A DNA stretch of 64,000 bases from Acanthococcus lagerstroemiae (taxonomy: Eukaryota > Arthropoda > Insecta > Hemiptera > Eriococcidae). The stretch spans positions 33,050,038 through 33,114,037 of the forward strand of contig CM063109.1 of the NCBI GenBank assembly GCA_031841125.1, read 5' to 3'. The notes beneath the pieces were generated by a model, which saw only the letters and a program-made list of their open reading frames with translations, searched no databases and was not told the origin of the DNA. Of the stretch, positions 22,701 through 37,700 are shown piece after piece. Each line of letters opens with the position of its first letter. Position 1 is the stretch's first letter. Position numbers and translations under genes: made by a program.

Positions 22701-25700
22701 GCTTAACACCGAAATGCTGATAATATGGACCCCCTTAGATGAGAACAAAATAATGTGGCAATTTCATCTAAAATCACATTCTAATTGAAAATACTACATT
22801 TTCACCTAAAGTCATCTATTAATTGAGGAGCCCTATTTCACACTGCACTTAGTCCATCCATGCCTTTGCTTCACTTCAACGCTTAGACCTCAGGCTACAC
22901 TTTTGTGAAACAAGTTTTCAGTGTTGCATCATGCGATTGTATGGTCAGGTTTGTCACGTATCAAAAAATTTCAAAATCTTACTGCAGCTGCAGGACAGCA
23001 AATAACGCTAAAAAACAGAACGCCATAAGAAATAAACAGAAGAATAAGCCTAATGTGGAAAAAGTATTGGTCCCTAAAACATATATTTAAACGCACTTTC
23101 TCAATTTATCACAAAAGCCAAATATCCAACAGCTGCATCGTATCGCCACTGATATAAATCTCTCAAACCTGAACAAAAAAAGATCTCAAAAAGATAGATG
23201 TAGCGTAAAATGCAGCAGAAAGGTCAATAGTTGGAGTAAAACTAACAGACAGATTACGATTAACAACAATCGAACAAGAATTAAAAACCAACGAGAACGC
23301 AAAAACAAAAGTAAGAAGGTTAAAATGGCAATGGGTGGTACACATACCAAAGGTATAGTGATGACAGGTGGGCAAAAAAAGTTACTTTGTGGTTCTTGGG
23401 AAATTACGAGAGGAAAAGGAGAAAACAGAAAAGTAGACGGGGAAATGATATAAGTAATCAATTGGGACACAAACTATTTCATAGGGTAACACAGAACAGA
23501 AATGAGTGGGACCGTCTGCATGAGGTCTATGCCCAGAATAAGGGCCTATAATAAAATTGCAGCTGCAGAATGCACGACGAAATTTTTATTAGTATGCCAT
23601 ACTTCTAATTTTTTGGACTAAGAGCAGTTTGGAATGGGACTCCTTAATTGAAATTCATGCTACAGTGTGGAATGTATGAGGAGTGGGCCCCCTTGACTGT
23701 ACCGACTGTGAGCGAGATTTATACTGTTGCGATTTTTGTCGTGACACACAATTAATTATTGACTATCGCGTTCAATCTCATTTAAATATTTTTTCGACGA
23801 TTTTTGGAAATTTATTTTCAGGAGGTTCATATTATCAGCACTATTTTTCAGAGGTACGTTTTCAGTTATTTCAGAAAAATTGGAATTATGTGGACGCAAA
23901 TACTTTTTGGAGCATTCGAACAAATGGGGCATGTGTAGAACACGTTTCTTCATCGCCTAACTGTGAAAGACTTCGCTGTGTCGCCTAGTGGTAACGTACC
24001 AGCTTTGCAAGCCCCGCGTCTCGTGTTCGAGTCCTACCAACCCCGGGAAGCTCGTGATATTCGAATACCCCGCTAACATCTTAGCGAACACAGCGACTAC
24101 AGTATCAATCGAGGTGGAAACATAGCGCGTCCTGTAATCCCGCCAGTTCACATGAACAAGGCATTACAATAGCAGGGCGCGTTACCACCGGATCAAAAAG
24201 TTTGGTACTGTGCGTGTGTATGTGGTAAACAGCTTACTGAACATCAGGGCCTGATTTAGGCACTTGCGGGCCCTGGGCCCAAATTTTGTGTGGGCCCCCA
24301 AAATTTTTTTTTAGCAACATTGATCATCATTTTCATTATTATCATTAATATCGTCATCATCGTCATTATTATCAGGTATTTTTTTTTTTTTTTTTTTTTT
24401 TTTCTAAGAGCTATTCAATAACATCCATCATCAGCTCTACGGAATTAGTTATAGGCTATTATAGGAGGTATTATTACAAAGGTATTTTTATATTGTGCGT
24501 GAGCGTATGTAGCGCGCGCGTTTGTACAAGCATGTAATGAAAAAAGTGCGGGCCCCCAATTTGTGCGGACCCGGGGCCCGAGGCCCCCTGGGCTCCCCTC
24601 TAAATCTGGCTCTGCTGAACATCGTAAAACACGGGGCTAGTGAGCAAACTGCGGTTGCACACTCTTTGGCACAGAGAGGGAAAACTCTAATGCAACAAAC
24701 CGTGGGGAAAGCAACGGCAAGCTACCCCGACTGACCTGCTCAGGAGAGTTGTGCATCAGAAACCGCGACTTCCAACGTTCTGCGTTCTGAGAAATAACCC
24801 CCAAAACAGGGGGTTCAAATTAGCACCCCTTCCTCTATCTTTCATACCAGAGCCACACTATATTCCTGAAAGAAGCTATCTCTAATGTTTATAAAATGAA
24901 CAACCCTCACCTGTTTTGAATAGTATGATCGCCTTCATACACGAGTACTCGTGGACGTTAATTTGCAGTTGCTTGTACTTGGTGATGACTTCCTGGAATT
25001 TCGTAGCTTCTTCGGTTAAGTTTTTCGTTTTGACGCTTTTCATCTCGACGAGGGACATGATCAGTTGATTCAGTTCTATCGGTGGTAGGTACTGGGCCGC
25101 TCCCAGTATAAATAACTCGTGCCAACTCTCTTTCAGCAAAACCAACTGCAACAAAATGAGAAAACCATTATTTTACAGAATTCGGCGTCCATTAGTGTGT
25201 ATCTGGTCGCGACTACGGTAACTTATTCTTTTGTTGAAAACATGGAGGCGAAACAAGGAGTGGGTGCGACAAAGTGTTACGTATTTTAGGTATAAGAGCT
25301 CGGATCACACGGATGGGACGATTCACGTCCGTGTTCGCGAGGAGCATCTGCGAAGGCGGAGTTACAAAAGGTCTTCATCTACCATTGAAAATCGCTGCGG
25401 CGATCGAGATACCTATATAGATTTTCGATGTTTACCAGTTTTGGCCGGATTTAAAAAGGATCCCGCGCTAGAAACGCTTTTATTTACCCTCGCGAATGAT
25501 AAAATATTCGGACAGGCGAAAACGTCCGCCGATTTTTCGTGCTCATTTCTTACCGTAAACGCCCAAATTTACGTGTTAAATCGCGGTCCCACTTTCGAGC
25601 GAGTACAAAAATAAAACAAAATTTTATACTCGGGATCTCGCCATTCTGGTTGAAGCCATGCTACGCATCCCAAAATCATAAATTCGAGTCGGCCATCTTT

Positions 25701-28700
25701 GGCAACCCTTCGCGACTGTGTTAATTTATTCACCATTGTCACGGTCCAGCATCTGAAAGCGTCGCACATCGGTCTCTAATTGGCCATATGGCCGCGGACG
25801 CGAGCATTGAATACGTGAAACGAGAGATAAAATCGGGTACGGCGCACCCGTCTACCAGCAGGACATGTCCGCAGCGTCCGCATCGGCCAATCGCTTCGAA
25901 TTAAAACTCTAAAACGCTTTCTCCCAATTACCCCGTAGCAATCGCGATTACAATTAATGGCTCGATGGGTACCAATTCCAAGTCCATCGCGATACTACCA
26001 CCGGCTGCTTTCACGGAGGTTATTCATTTTGAAACCATCGACGAGTCCTCCAGACCATCAAGCTTGGTCATGAGCAACTTCGAAAGCGCCTTCGAGAGTC
26101 TTAACGAATCTGAAACGAGTCGTGATTTCCCGGAAGACGATTCTTAAATGTCAAAATTAAGGTTTACCTGATCTTCCACTGGTAGGTTAACGAAAGCTGG
26201 TACACATCTGGCCCATTGTATGTTCGCGAAGAGTAAATTGGCCGCTGATTCGCAAATTAGCATTGGACTGTTTAACGTCGTCATTGGTATCGACATGGGT
26301 ACCTGTAGAGTATCGTAAGCTTAGTCGGTGTTTCATTTTTGATTCGAAATGAACAGTTAGGGGGCACCGAATGAGAGACACTCACTTGTGATAAGATCTG
26401 AGGCGGATATAGGAAAAAGGAGTTCTGCAGTTGCAGGCTGCGGTCGAGCGAGTCATCGGCGTTGCCGGAAGTCGACGAGATTCGGGAAGACGTGAGATCG
26501 AGGCCCGGCGAGACAGACGGAGCTTCGGAAGGCTCTTTGAAGTAAAGGGTCATCTGTCGTTGCAAAGTCGAATTTCGAGGTCCTCTTTCGTGTTGCACAG
26601 CTGAAATTGAAGTGATGCCTGTTAATCGAATTCGACGCTGTTCAATGCATACCACTCATTTCGATGTTACGGCTTTACCGTATTACTCACCATCTTTGTT
26701 CATTCCAACATTGATACATTTTCTTAATCTGCAAGCTCTGCACTGGTTTCGGTGAGTTTTATCGACAACGCAGTTGCCTTCCACTTTGCCTTTGCAAATG
26801 TACTGGCGATTTTTTCTGATCGATCGCTGAAATCACCAAAAAAAGAATCGTTTGAATATCGATGATGGTAGTCGTGTATCTTAGTCTTCCCCTCCCCCTT
26901 TTTTCCAGTGAACTAGCTAAACAAATAACTCGATCCCCAGTAAAGGTAGAGCACCCAGAAACATCCGGATATGGACATACGTCATATTAAAGAAGATTAG
27001 AGTTTCGAAATTTACAAAGCGTATCAAATTTTGATTCGTCGGGCGCCAGAAAGACTAAATATGGCATATGTCTATACTTAGTGTTTCAATGCCCTATTAT
27101 AGATAGGTATAATTTATTAATACGAAAATACGACTTACTTTGAAGAATCCAGCACACCTGCAAACAAAAAAATTGTTGTATGAAATAACAGTTTGCAAAT
27201 GCGTAGTCTTCTGGAATGGCAGGACATAGAAGTTACATAGAAACAATAGGAAACAATAAGTTTCACTTTAAAAAAAAAAATTTATTTCATTATTATTAAG
27301 CCACGGAACTACACTCTCGAGCTATGGGCTCCGAAAAGGTTGCTGTCTATATTTCGCAGAGGTATCCACTATCCAGCAGCGGAGTAGGCGAGGGTGTTGT
27401 TTATGTGCTTGCAGGAGTTGGAGAGGGCCAAAATTCGACTACGGGGAAATTCATGAATTTTTCAAATAATCGAGACCTCTTAGAGCGATTATATTAGAGA
27501 GCTACTTTCCTTACCAATCAGAAATGTAACAATTTATTTTATACTTTGCAGTTAGGACTAGATTACAATTTTAAGATACAAAATTTCAGCATAGTCGAAC
27601 TGATTCCCAAACGACCGAATTGGTTCGCGACTACCCGAATATACCCCTAATCGAATTAGTTCCTGAGTACTTCAAACCCACGTATACCACCCAGAAGTGC
27701 ACTGCACAGCATTTCCTTCCCATTTTGCACCGACTTAGGACGGTTCGTCGGTATGGTTAAAATGCTGTTTAGGTACGGTATACGAACTGAACTACCACCC
27801 CTTCGCGGGTAGAAATTTAAAACAGACACGTTTCACAAATTGTAAACGAGTAATTCTTCCATTCTGAAATTCATCAATTTGTTCATGTAAACATTTTTCT
27901 TTACTGTTACGTGTTTTCAAGTCGTGGTGCAACAAAACGCTTACATTGAATATTCGTAATGTCTTCTTATTTCTACTAAAAGTGCATAACTTTACAGTGC
28001 AAAGTTCTGTACACTGCACCTGGAGACCAATTCAACTACCAGGAAGAGTACTCGGGAACCAACTCGACGTCAAACCAAAATTTTCCTAAATTACGTTTAC
28101 TAGCTGCTGATAGTCGCACTCCCTAGTCCGAGCTTCTACCGTGCGCTTTCACTATAAAAATCGCTCTAGTACTTGGGTCATTCTCCAGAAACTGATAATA
28201 CATACTTATTTTGTTACCAGCAAATTGTGAATCCTGACTGTCAATTTTTTATTGTTTTACTTTTTTTGTTGAGAGGTGGGGGGGGGGACTTATTTTGGAT
28301 TACACTATAACAACCGCAACAAATTATACCGTTCCAATTCATCACACAGGGCAAATACCATTTTTGAATGGAAAATGCATAAGAAGATATCCATCATCAT
28401 GGATGTTATCATATTTTGTCTCAATACCTGTCATATTTAAAAAAAATTTTGTTCCAAGTTGTTCTTTCATCCAACTGAGTAGTATTATCATTTAGAAAGA
28501 TCGGAAGTAACTTAGACGTTAAAAAGTTCAGTTTGCTGTCAGTGACTTCACATTTCCGAAAAGGATGGAGTAATATCAGTCCATCGTCGTGGTCAGTCTT
28601 TTGGGGGACCTTTTAACAAAAGTAGAGACTTCCGGGGAGCTGGAAGACCTATTGACTGGTGCACAGATATGAACCTTATACATTTTCCAGCACAATAAAT

Positions 28701-31700
28701 AGCATTACTGGTACAGTTTTGATCCCTGAACACGATCCAGGTGCTAGGTAGCACAATTTTCAAAAATTCCCTGGAAAAGGAAATTCTTGAAGCTATTTTG
28801 TCCGTAATCATGGATATAGGTTTTCCTCTTGGGAAAGATGTTTATTGTCGTAGACGAACGTTCTCCCCCTCTCTAAACTTTGATGCTTCTGTTCTGCAAA
28901 CTTGTTAAATATTCTCTATTACATATTATAAATGATGTATGTATTATAAAAAAATAAATAAAAATTAAAAAAAAAACAGAGAGAGAAATGCCACTTCAAT
29001 GTTCTCAGTTTTTGGAGAATTACCTATCCACTAATAAAACGATTTTTGTTGTAGTTATTTCTCTAGCGGGGGTGGGGGGAGAGAAGGAGAGAGAGAGTGT
29101 GTGTGTGTATTTTAGTCAACCAAAAACGGCTTGAGATCAACCAACAAGAGAAAAGTCTTCTTTGTTCACACTTCTTCTATCGTACCGAGTGCTCATTGCT
29201 CAATATTGCAAATCAAGAGAGATTTTTCGGAGTGATAAGTTCTTACTTAGTGCTAATTGTTTTGAAACTTCATACCGCGCTTTCAGTGAATTCAGCTCTG
29301 CTCAATTCACCAGAGTCGAATCCTCGATCACCGCACCATGGGTTCAACTAAGCCCAGTGAAACCTACCGCACATAAATTACTGAAGTTATTCTTAGTAGG
29401 TATAACTTACCCATCACAAGCGAATATTCCATAATGTTTTCCGGAGGAATTATCTTGACACACTTTACAAGCCACATCGTACAAAATTCTGCCTGAAATT
29501 GCAAGAAAAAAAATTTTTTAATTGAATGACTCGGAACAGGTGAAGATCTACCTTTTGTGATATTGCATTTATAATCCAAGTATCAAGAGTGAATCTGTAA
29601 TAATTTTTCTTTTTCAAATTTAAGAAGGGCTAATTTTCAATGCAGCTACATATAAGATAATTTTCCATGATTTCATATTCTACATTTATAGTAGGTAGTT
29701 TGATTAATGATTTTGCAGCATAAATTTTAGATAGGGACCTTTTTTTCGTTTAACTTATTGGTGAATGCCTGAATCAAGTTACTGAATTTCGACCTTAGAA
29801 TCGGCTGACATGGTCATTTATTTTCTTTTTTTTCTGAAAAAGTTAGTGAAGTCGGGCTAAGATCTTGTCAGCCTTCTAAATACTAAATCCAATAAGTCTC
29901 TGCTTCTGGGTACAGAGCGTATAACCAAGATCCCGCAGTCGGAAGAGCCAAGATCTATCCGCTTTAGTAAATCATCCCAAACATTTAAGTAAATAATACA
30001 GCAGAACTCTTCCTTCTTCTTCGCATATGCTATAACCTTCATTTTCAGAGCCTGCCTTCAGTTTTTGAAGTCTTATGCCAAATATTACGCGCCAGGCTTT
30101 TTATTTTAATTTCTTGCCAGAGAATAGGCCTATACAAGGAAAAATGCGTAAATTTACTCTCCCCTCAGTGCAAAGTTTTTATTTTTCTCAGATGAATATA
30201 AAAGTAGAACGAAGAAAATTAATAGAACTTTTGATGTACTTAGATGGTTCGAAGTATAGAACGATGCGTTTTGAAAAATATGTACAATCTTATGTAAAAG
30301 TAAATGACATTTAGGTTTTATCTGAAGAGCTGTCAGAAACAAGGATTCTTGGCTAAAAATTAATAAAAAAGAAAAAATGCGGTCGCGATTTCTTACACTC
30401 CGGCCAGACCAAAGGTTTCAGAGGGACATGATTCTATGTAAACAAAAAATAGACAAACAATATCACAGAAATTAGAAGCGTTTCGGACCGAATTAGTATT
30501 TTTAAAATACTTTTGGAAAATAATACAAAACTTTTAATTGTTCAAATTCATACACCTACCCTCCAGGCAGATAGAAAAGAAACAGAAAATTTTTATACAC
30601 AACTGCAAGAAATCTATGGGAAGGAAAAATAGTACTTCAATATAATAATGGGGGACTAAGCTGGGGGCACAACTTAATCCTGACAATTTTAATAGTGCCG
30701 GCAAGTTCTGTTCCCGAGAAAATATAAATAAAAATGGGGATTCTTGTTAAATTTTACTGAAAACAACACGCACGTTAAAAATCGCAAACACTTTTTTTTT
30801 TTTTTTTTTTTTTTTAAAGGAAGGACAAGAAATAGACTTGGCTGTCACCGGATGGAATTATAAAAAAAAAATGAAATTGACTATCTCTTAGTATATGGTC
30901 TAAAAATAGTATCAGGCGTTAACAGAAAGAAACATTTCGAATTTCCATCTGACCATCGCCTCATGAAAATTAAAATCACAAATCGAGTAAGGATCAAACA
31001 TTTCAAAAAAATGAATAAAAGTGGATCATATACGATCTCAGAATGGAAAATCCCGGAAGCAAAGAGCAAAACTGAGGAAGAATTACGAAATCTAAAATGG
31101 GAAACTCAAGCACGCCACAAAATACAAATCAATAAAATTAAGGAAGAATCTGAAGAAAAAATTAATACCGGCTCAAGAGATCAAGAAATCTCTAAAAAAA
31201 AAAAAAAAAAAGAACACGAAAAAACTTTGCGAAAAAAGAAACGTTTTGGCTAAAAAACAAAGGAAAAATCTGAAAGAAAAAATAGAACTAATTGAAGAAA
31301 GGAAAACAATTAAGAAAGCAATTAAAAACGATATTTACAACCACGATATAAACATGATGTATGAAACAATAAAAGTATCAGGATCAGTGAAAAAAGCAAG
31401 ACGGGAAATTCTTCAGGATCAAAACATAATACCAAAAACTAAAAATAGGAAGGGAACCTTTGTATTCGACAGGGAAAAAAAATATTCAAGTGGCAACAGA
31501 TTTCTACAAAAACCTTATGAAAAATATCCCCAAGAACCAGACGAAATGCCCTACTCGGGGTTAAACAACATGGAGGAAGTCCCTCAAATTTTAGAAAGTG
31601 AAGTCCTTTCAGTTCTGAAAGAGCTACAAACTAGCAAAGCATAAGGGCTTGATAAAATTAGAAATTACGAACGAATTAAAAATCCTCGCTGAGGTGTTAA

Positions 31701-34700
31701 CGCCAAGTTTAACAAAACTTTTTAACCTGATACTGGAAAAAATGGAGCAATACCAATACAATGACAATTTTCGGAAATAATATTACTATTTAAAAAAGGA
31801 GATAAAAATGATATAAATAATTACAGATCAATAAGTTTGAGTTCGAAATTTTTTTGCCAAAATAATCAAAAACCGCATATACACACAACTGGATCAATGC
31901 CAAGATGCTGAATAGGCAGGATTTCGTATAGAAATCATTCTACCTTGTACCTATTATTCGTCGATTTTCGAAAATCTTTTGATTCTATATATTTATCATC
32001 ACTTTGGGAAGCCCTAGATCGCCAGGAAATACCAGAGAAACTGATAAAAATCATAAAAGACATGTACAAAAATTTAGAGGGGAGGGTACGTCTGGACAAA
32101 TCGGGGCCAAAATTCAAAATAGAAAGAGGATTTAAACAGGGCGACCCTCTCTCACCCAATCCATTCAATTGCTTACCAGAAGATGTGTTTCAAAAATTAA
32201 AATGGGAAAGGGAGGGCATAAAAATCAATTGGGAATGGCTCAGTAATCTATACGATTTGCTGAAGATGTGGCGCTAATCTTCAGGACGGCAAGGAACTGG
32301 AAAAATGGCAAACGAGCTAGCTGAGCAATGTCGGAAAGTAGTATTAGAAATAAATGCCAACAAAACGGTGCTATTAACAAACGCTAAACTATGTGAAGGA
32401 ATAAAGATTGGAAGTGAGCTATTAAAGGTAGCAGAAAATATAACATATCTAGGCAAAATTGTATCATTTGAAGATGGAAAAAGAAAAATCAAAGAGAAGA
32501 GCCCAAGCTTGGAAAAAATATTTGGCTCTAAAAAATATATACAGAAGCAAAATACCGCAGAAAATTAAGAAAAAGATTTTCGAATCGTGTACGATTCCCG
32601 TCTTGCTATATATGTCCCAAACTTGGGCAACAATAGAAAGACGGAACCTGAAATTTGCTAGAACCCAAACAGCTATGAGGAGGGCAATGGTCGGAGTGAA
32701 ACGAATATACAGGCTAAGTAATAAATGGGTGAGGGCAAAATCAAGAACTAAGGACAAACAGATACACAATGAAAAAACTAAAATTTGACCATTCGGGCCG
32801 GGTGGCCAGAGGGGGGAAGGACAAATGGGAAAGGAAAATTTTGGACTGGATGCCCAGAGACTCAGAAAGGAAGATAGGGAAACCAGCAATAAGGTGGGAA
32901 GATGAATTAAGACAACAAGCGGGAGCTGCATGGGGGAGAGATGCCTGAGTCGAAAACTGTTGGAAGAGGGTGGAGGAGGCCCATGCTCGTAAATGGGCGC
33001 ATTAAAAGTAGTATAATTATGTATCGACTGTAAAAATAATTAATATAAAAAAAAATGTGGAAGTTCGACAGTATTAATAATGAAGTACTACTCGTTAGTG
33101 GAAACCCACCATTCGTTAGTGGTGAATTGCTGCACGTTGGCTGTGAGTTATTTTTTGGATTTTATTGAGAAATGCTTAGATGATGTTACGCTGAATTCAT
33201 TCAGTTCATCTTTTTCTTCCCTCCTCTTCGAGCCAACCAGTGGTAGAGGAAAGAAAGAGGCCAAAATTTGTCATTCTTGTCCTGAAGACACAGCAAGCAT
33301 ATGGGAAATCCAGGTCTATTTACTTTATGATAAGAGATTGATCGGTGGGTCACTCTGACTACATACTCGTAATACACACATATGTACTTCGCCGTTCGCC
33401 CACAATGGAACTATTGCTGTTCTCGCGAATACAACCAAATTACTAGTACGGACAAATTTAACCCTTCAACAACTGAGAAAAGCAAATCTCTACAAGGAAC
33501 ACAATTACAAGAAACGTTCGCAGCTTTCGGCTTTCCTTTTACGCAAGCAGCACAAAAGTTTGGTATCGTACACAAGTTCTCCTTTCAGCGAGAAGTGCTT
33601 GAAAATAATATTCCAAAAAGAAAGAAAAAAGAAAGAAGAGAGAATCTCGTAGAACGATAATAAACCACTTTGTTTGAAAAAACGAAATGGCGCTAACTCC
33701 AGCAGAGACGCTTCGAGTTGCTTTTTCCCGAGACATTTGTTATATTTGCCGTGCAAATAAATCTCGCCTAGATACGCGGTCCACCTATACACGAATAGAC
33801 TGTGCGCGTACATAGAAATAATGCGACATTTTAGCTCGTCTTGTGCACGAAAATGCTGAACATTCTACCCGCGGATGGTGTAAAGCTTTCGGCCGAACCA
33901 TAATTCGCCAAAAATAGATTTCGTGATTCGGGTCGGATCGCGGCGAGGATCGAAAGAAAGAAAAAAAAAGGAGAGTAGAGTGTTTGACAGCACTCGAATC
34001 GCTTCCTCCGCGTATCCCTTTCGAGAGTGATTTGTGTACAAAGAATGATACAAGCAATTTCACCTCTCCAGAAGAGCCCGGAGCCCAAACCCCTTCGCCG
34101 CTTTCCGCGTGTACATCCGAATGGGCTCCGGCATAAAAAGGAGGAAGGTATTACCTTATCGCTGCGGCTAATCCGAGCCAGATTATCACGTTTTCTCTAA
34201 CTAATGATATCCACTCCATATAGCTCTTTTTCTGAAAATCCAAAAGTACTCGTTGATTAATGATTAATAGCGCAGGAAACGGGCTCCGCTCCCGTACACT
34301 CGAAAGCGGCGGGTAAAGAAAAACGCGGAAAGATGCGCTCTCGAAAATATTACACCGTCCTGGGTAATTAACGATATCGAAAACGAGGGGGTTAATGTAA
34401 ACTCAACCTGTTGTTTCCTGTAAAAAGAGGCGTTTGTTTCGTGCTGGATCATAACAAACCACGACGCCCCTGTATTGCGGAAGTATCGAACACCCACCGG
34501 AAGTGAACGATATAGTGGTCCGCCGCGGTGTATCGTGAAACCTTTACATGTACAAGCCACTTGTCACCCATCGTCTTTTCGGGCCTTTTTCCCTCTTCTG
34601 TTTATTCGTGTCGCGTAAAAAGCTACGACTTAATCAAATGATGAATTCGTGTCGATACTGAAAATGCGGATACCGTGGGACACGAGGATCGGTCGTTGGC

Positions 34701-37700
34701 GCTCGAGCGCGACCGTGTGTGGCCTTTCCTTTCTGGCTAATAACTATACAAGAAAAATGAGAAATTTCGGGGGGGGGGCGATATTCGAGCTGCGAATCGA
34801 TCACGTACGGTTCTAATTAAAAGTACATTGTCTAGAGTAGCAGATTAGGTTAACGTGACCTGAGATAAATAGTTACATACAGGGTTGGATTCATGAATAG
34901 GCAAGGTAGGCAGCCGGTCGGGCTCCAGGGCCGGATGGGATCGGAAATGCAACCTTGAAAAACATTCAAAAGAACTTTGACTAATCCCTTGGTAACCCTC
35001 TTTAACTGCATTCTCTCGTCGGGTTCTCTACCACAGCAATGGTATCTCTCTGAGATCGTTCTGCAGAAGGAGGGGAACTGATCCGAAAGCAATAACAACG
35101 AACCAATTAGTCTATCCTCAAACGAGGGTAAGATCATTGACCCTAATCAAACAAAGAATGTTCAATATATTGAATAGTCATAGACACGGACTGGCCCATC
35201 GAAATACCGGGACATTGCCGGTGGGCCCTCGAAACTATGAGGCCCTAAAGGCTGGATATGTTATCTGTCAAAAATCATCTTTGGGTTGGAAGACTTACTG
35301 CATTGGAAGTCGAGGAAATCTCTTGCGAACAAATTTGGATTAGAATACGTACTCCAAATCACATTTGGTTGTACATAAGTTTATTTTATTTCCCCTCGAG
35401 ATAGAGTGGGTGGGAGTATTCACTAATTTTCGAAAAAATTATCTCATACGGATTAGTAAACGATGACTTACTTTTACTTGGGAATTTCAACCTGCTACTA
35501 TTCGAAAATAATTTCAGTAAGTCTGCGATGAACATCATGGAATTAGCGCATTTCAGAATGCATTTTAGCGCATTAATTATAGCAATAAGATGACAGAATA
35601 TTTATTTATTTATATATGGAGGGGGTTCACAGCAGATATGCCATTAATGAGGGCTTCCCCCGTACAATTTCAAAATATTTTACGCATAAAGCGAAATAGT
35701 AAAAGGAAAAGAAAACATAATTAATGAGGAAAAAACGAAAAAACAAAAAAAAATTAAGAAGTGACGTGGAGTGGCAAGATCCAGAGGGAGGAGGAGGAGG
35801 GGGAGGGCACCCGATGAAGAAATGAGGCAGCCTATTAATGGGGGAGGCTATTCATTTTTAGATACCAACCCCACCTCAAGTCACATAACGCCATCTCAAA
35901 TTCTTTAAATAGAACACTGGACTTGGTACTTTTGCCAGCTTCTCTCGCACTGCTGTTTCTGAGGGCGAATCCTTGACCGATACCTGTCATAGTTACCACC
36001 CACCCCTACTCGTCAAGTTTGGTTTTATGAAACATACCTCAAAAAATAATACAACTGCAGCTACAAACCCCCGGGGGCTTGATTTCAAAAAAAGACAATT
36101 TTATGGACATATAATCTATTTAAATTGAAAAACTGGGATGATCTGTACAAGTGTACAGATAGTAACCAAGCTGCTGAGTATTTCCAAAATTCAGTAACAG
36201 ACATCTGAAGCAAGACAGTGCCATTAAAAAAGAATACTGGACGGAAAAAATATCCTACTTGGTCCTCATAATACAAAATTATTAAAAAATTGAAAAAGAA
36301 ATCCTCTCTATGTAAACATGTTAAAGAGAAACCTTCTAATGGAGAGTTGAAGGGAAAATTCAGACATCTAAGAAATAAAATCAAGGTTTTAATAACAAAA
36401 GCATGAAATACATATAAATGCTTTGGAGGACAGAATTCTGGCGAGAGATTGCCAATAGGCAAAGTAGTAGGTCTGGCACAGAGTTATGTACAAGTTCAGA
36501 TACCATTGCAGAGTCATGTACAAACTATTTTTCCAGTGCTTTTAGCAGTAGAAATGTAACTCAGAACCAAACTCAGAGTGCTAATGGGGTGGGGTTACTG
36601 GAAGCGAAGGCCTCATATCGGCGGGTGTGATCACTATCGAGGATATAAAACGTGCCCTGCATAACCTTGAACCTAAATCATCTTGTGACCCTGATCCCAT
36701 TCCCCCATACACATTCGTGCTTGCTCGCAGTTTTTAATTACTCTCTTAACTTATGTCTGCAATTATACTGTCCTTGAGACAGGTATTTACGAGTATCCAA
36801 CAATATGGAAAATATCGAAAGTTATTCCACTTTAAAAGTCAGGCAAAATAAATGAAATAAGAAATTATCGTCCCATCTCTCTAATTCCATTAGCGGCCAA
36901 AATTTTTGAAACTGTATTGCACAAATACGTATATCTATAAAATCAATCCAAAAATATCTTATCTCCTTGTCAACATGGCTTTAGAAAGGGATATTCAGTG
37001 CTGACAAATCTAATGAACTTCACATATGAGGTCAATATAACGCCCTCCAAGGGTGGGCAAATAGATATTATTTACACAGATTTTTCAAAGGCTTTTGACA
37101 CTGTAAACCACAGAACCTTACTCCAAAAATTGTGCAGCTTTGGCTTTTCAAAAGGTCTCATAACTCTATTTCACTCCTACTTAAATAACAGAATGTCGAA
37201 TATAAAGGAGTGGCCTCTACGTGTTACAAGAGTATGTCAGATGTTCCCCAGGGTTTGGTTTTGGGTCCACTATTTCTAAATTTTGCCGATGATATTTCTG
37301 AAAAAATCCAATATTCAAAGTATTGCTGTACGCGCATCAGATGATATGAAAATTTATAAAATTATAAAAGCTCAAAATGACTGTGCTAAAATGCAACAAG
37401 ATCTTGCCTCATTAGTTGAGTGAAGTGATAGTAACTTGTTACCATTTAATACTGACAAGTGTGAACCGAGGAATACAGCAGCGGCAGAATTTGATATTTC
37501 GCACCATCTCAAATGTCCGTCGTTACACCCTCAATGACGATATAGACAGATATTTACAAATCCCTACTGTTGCGGAAGAAATATCTCGGCTCACTGAGAA
37601 ATACGAACATCCAAGCCTGTAGTCAGAGGAGGGGCCTGGGGCGTTGCCTCCTGGCTCAGCCCCCCCCCCCAAGAAATCGGAAAAAACTTTTTTACTTTCT

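Noticed and set aside
25231..25614. 127-residue open frame antisense to tll intron 6
   Set aside because: No recognisable domain or codon bias. It lies within an intron on the opposite strand, so chance is more likely.
16461..29492. Dissatisfaction or PNR-type receptor instead of tailless
   Set aside because: The P-box CDGCAG, seven-residue finger-2 spacing and RILY..CKVC start are those of Tailless; Dsf/PNR/TLX have CDGCSG.
32464..32931. 155-residue frame on the minus strand, Leu/Ser-rich
   Set aside because: It is the antisense of the RTE LINE C-terminal region, which reads well on the plus strand.
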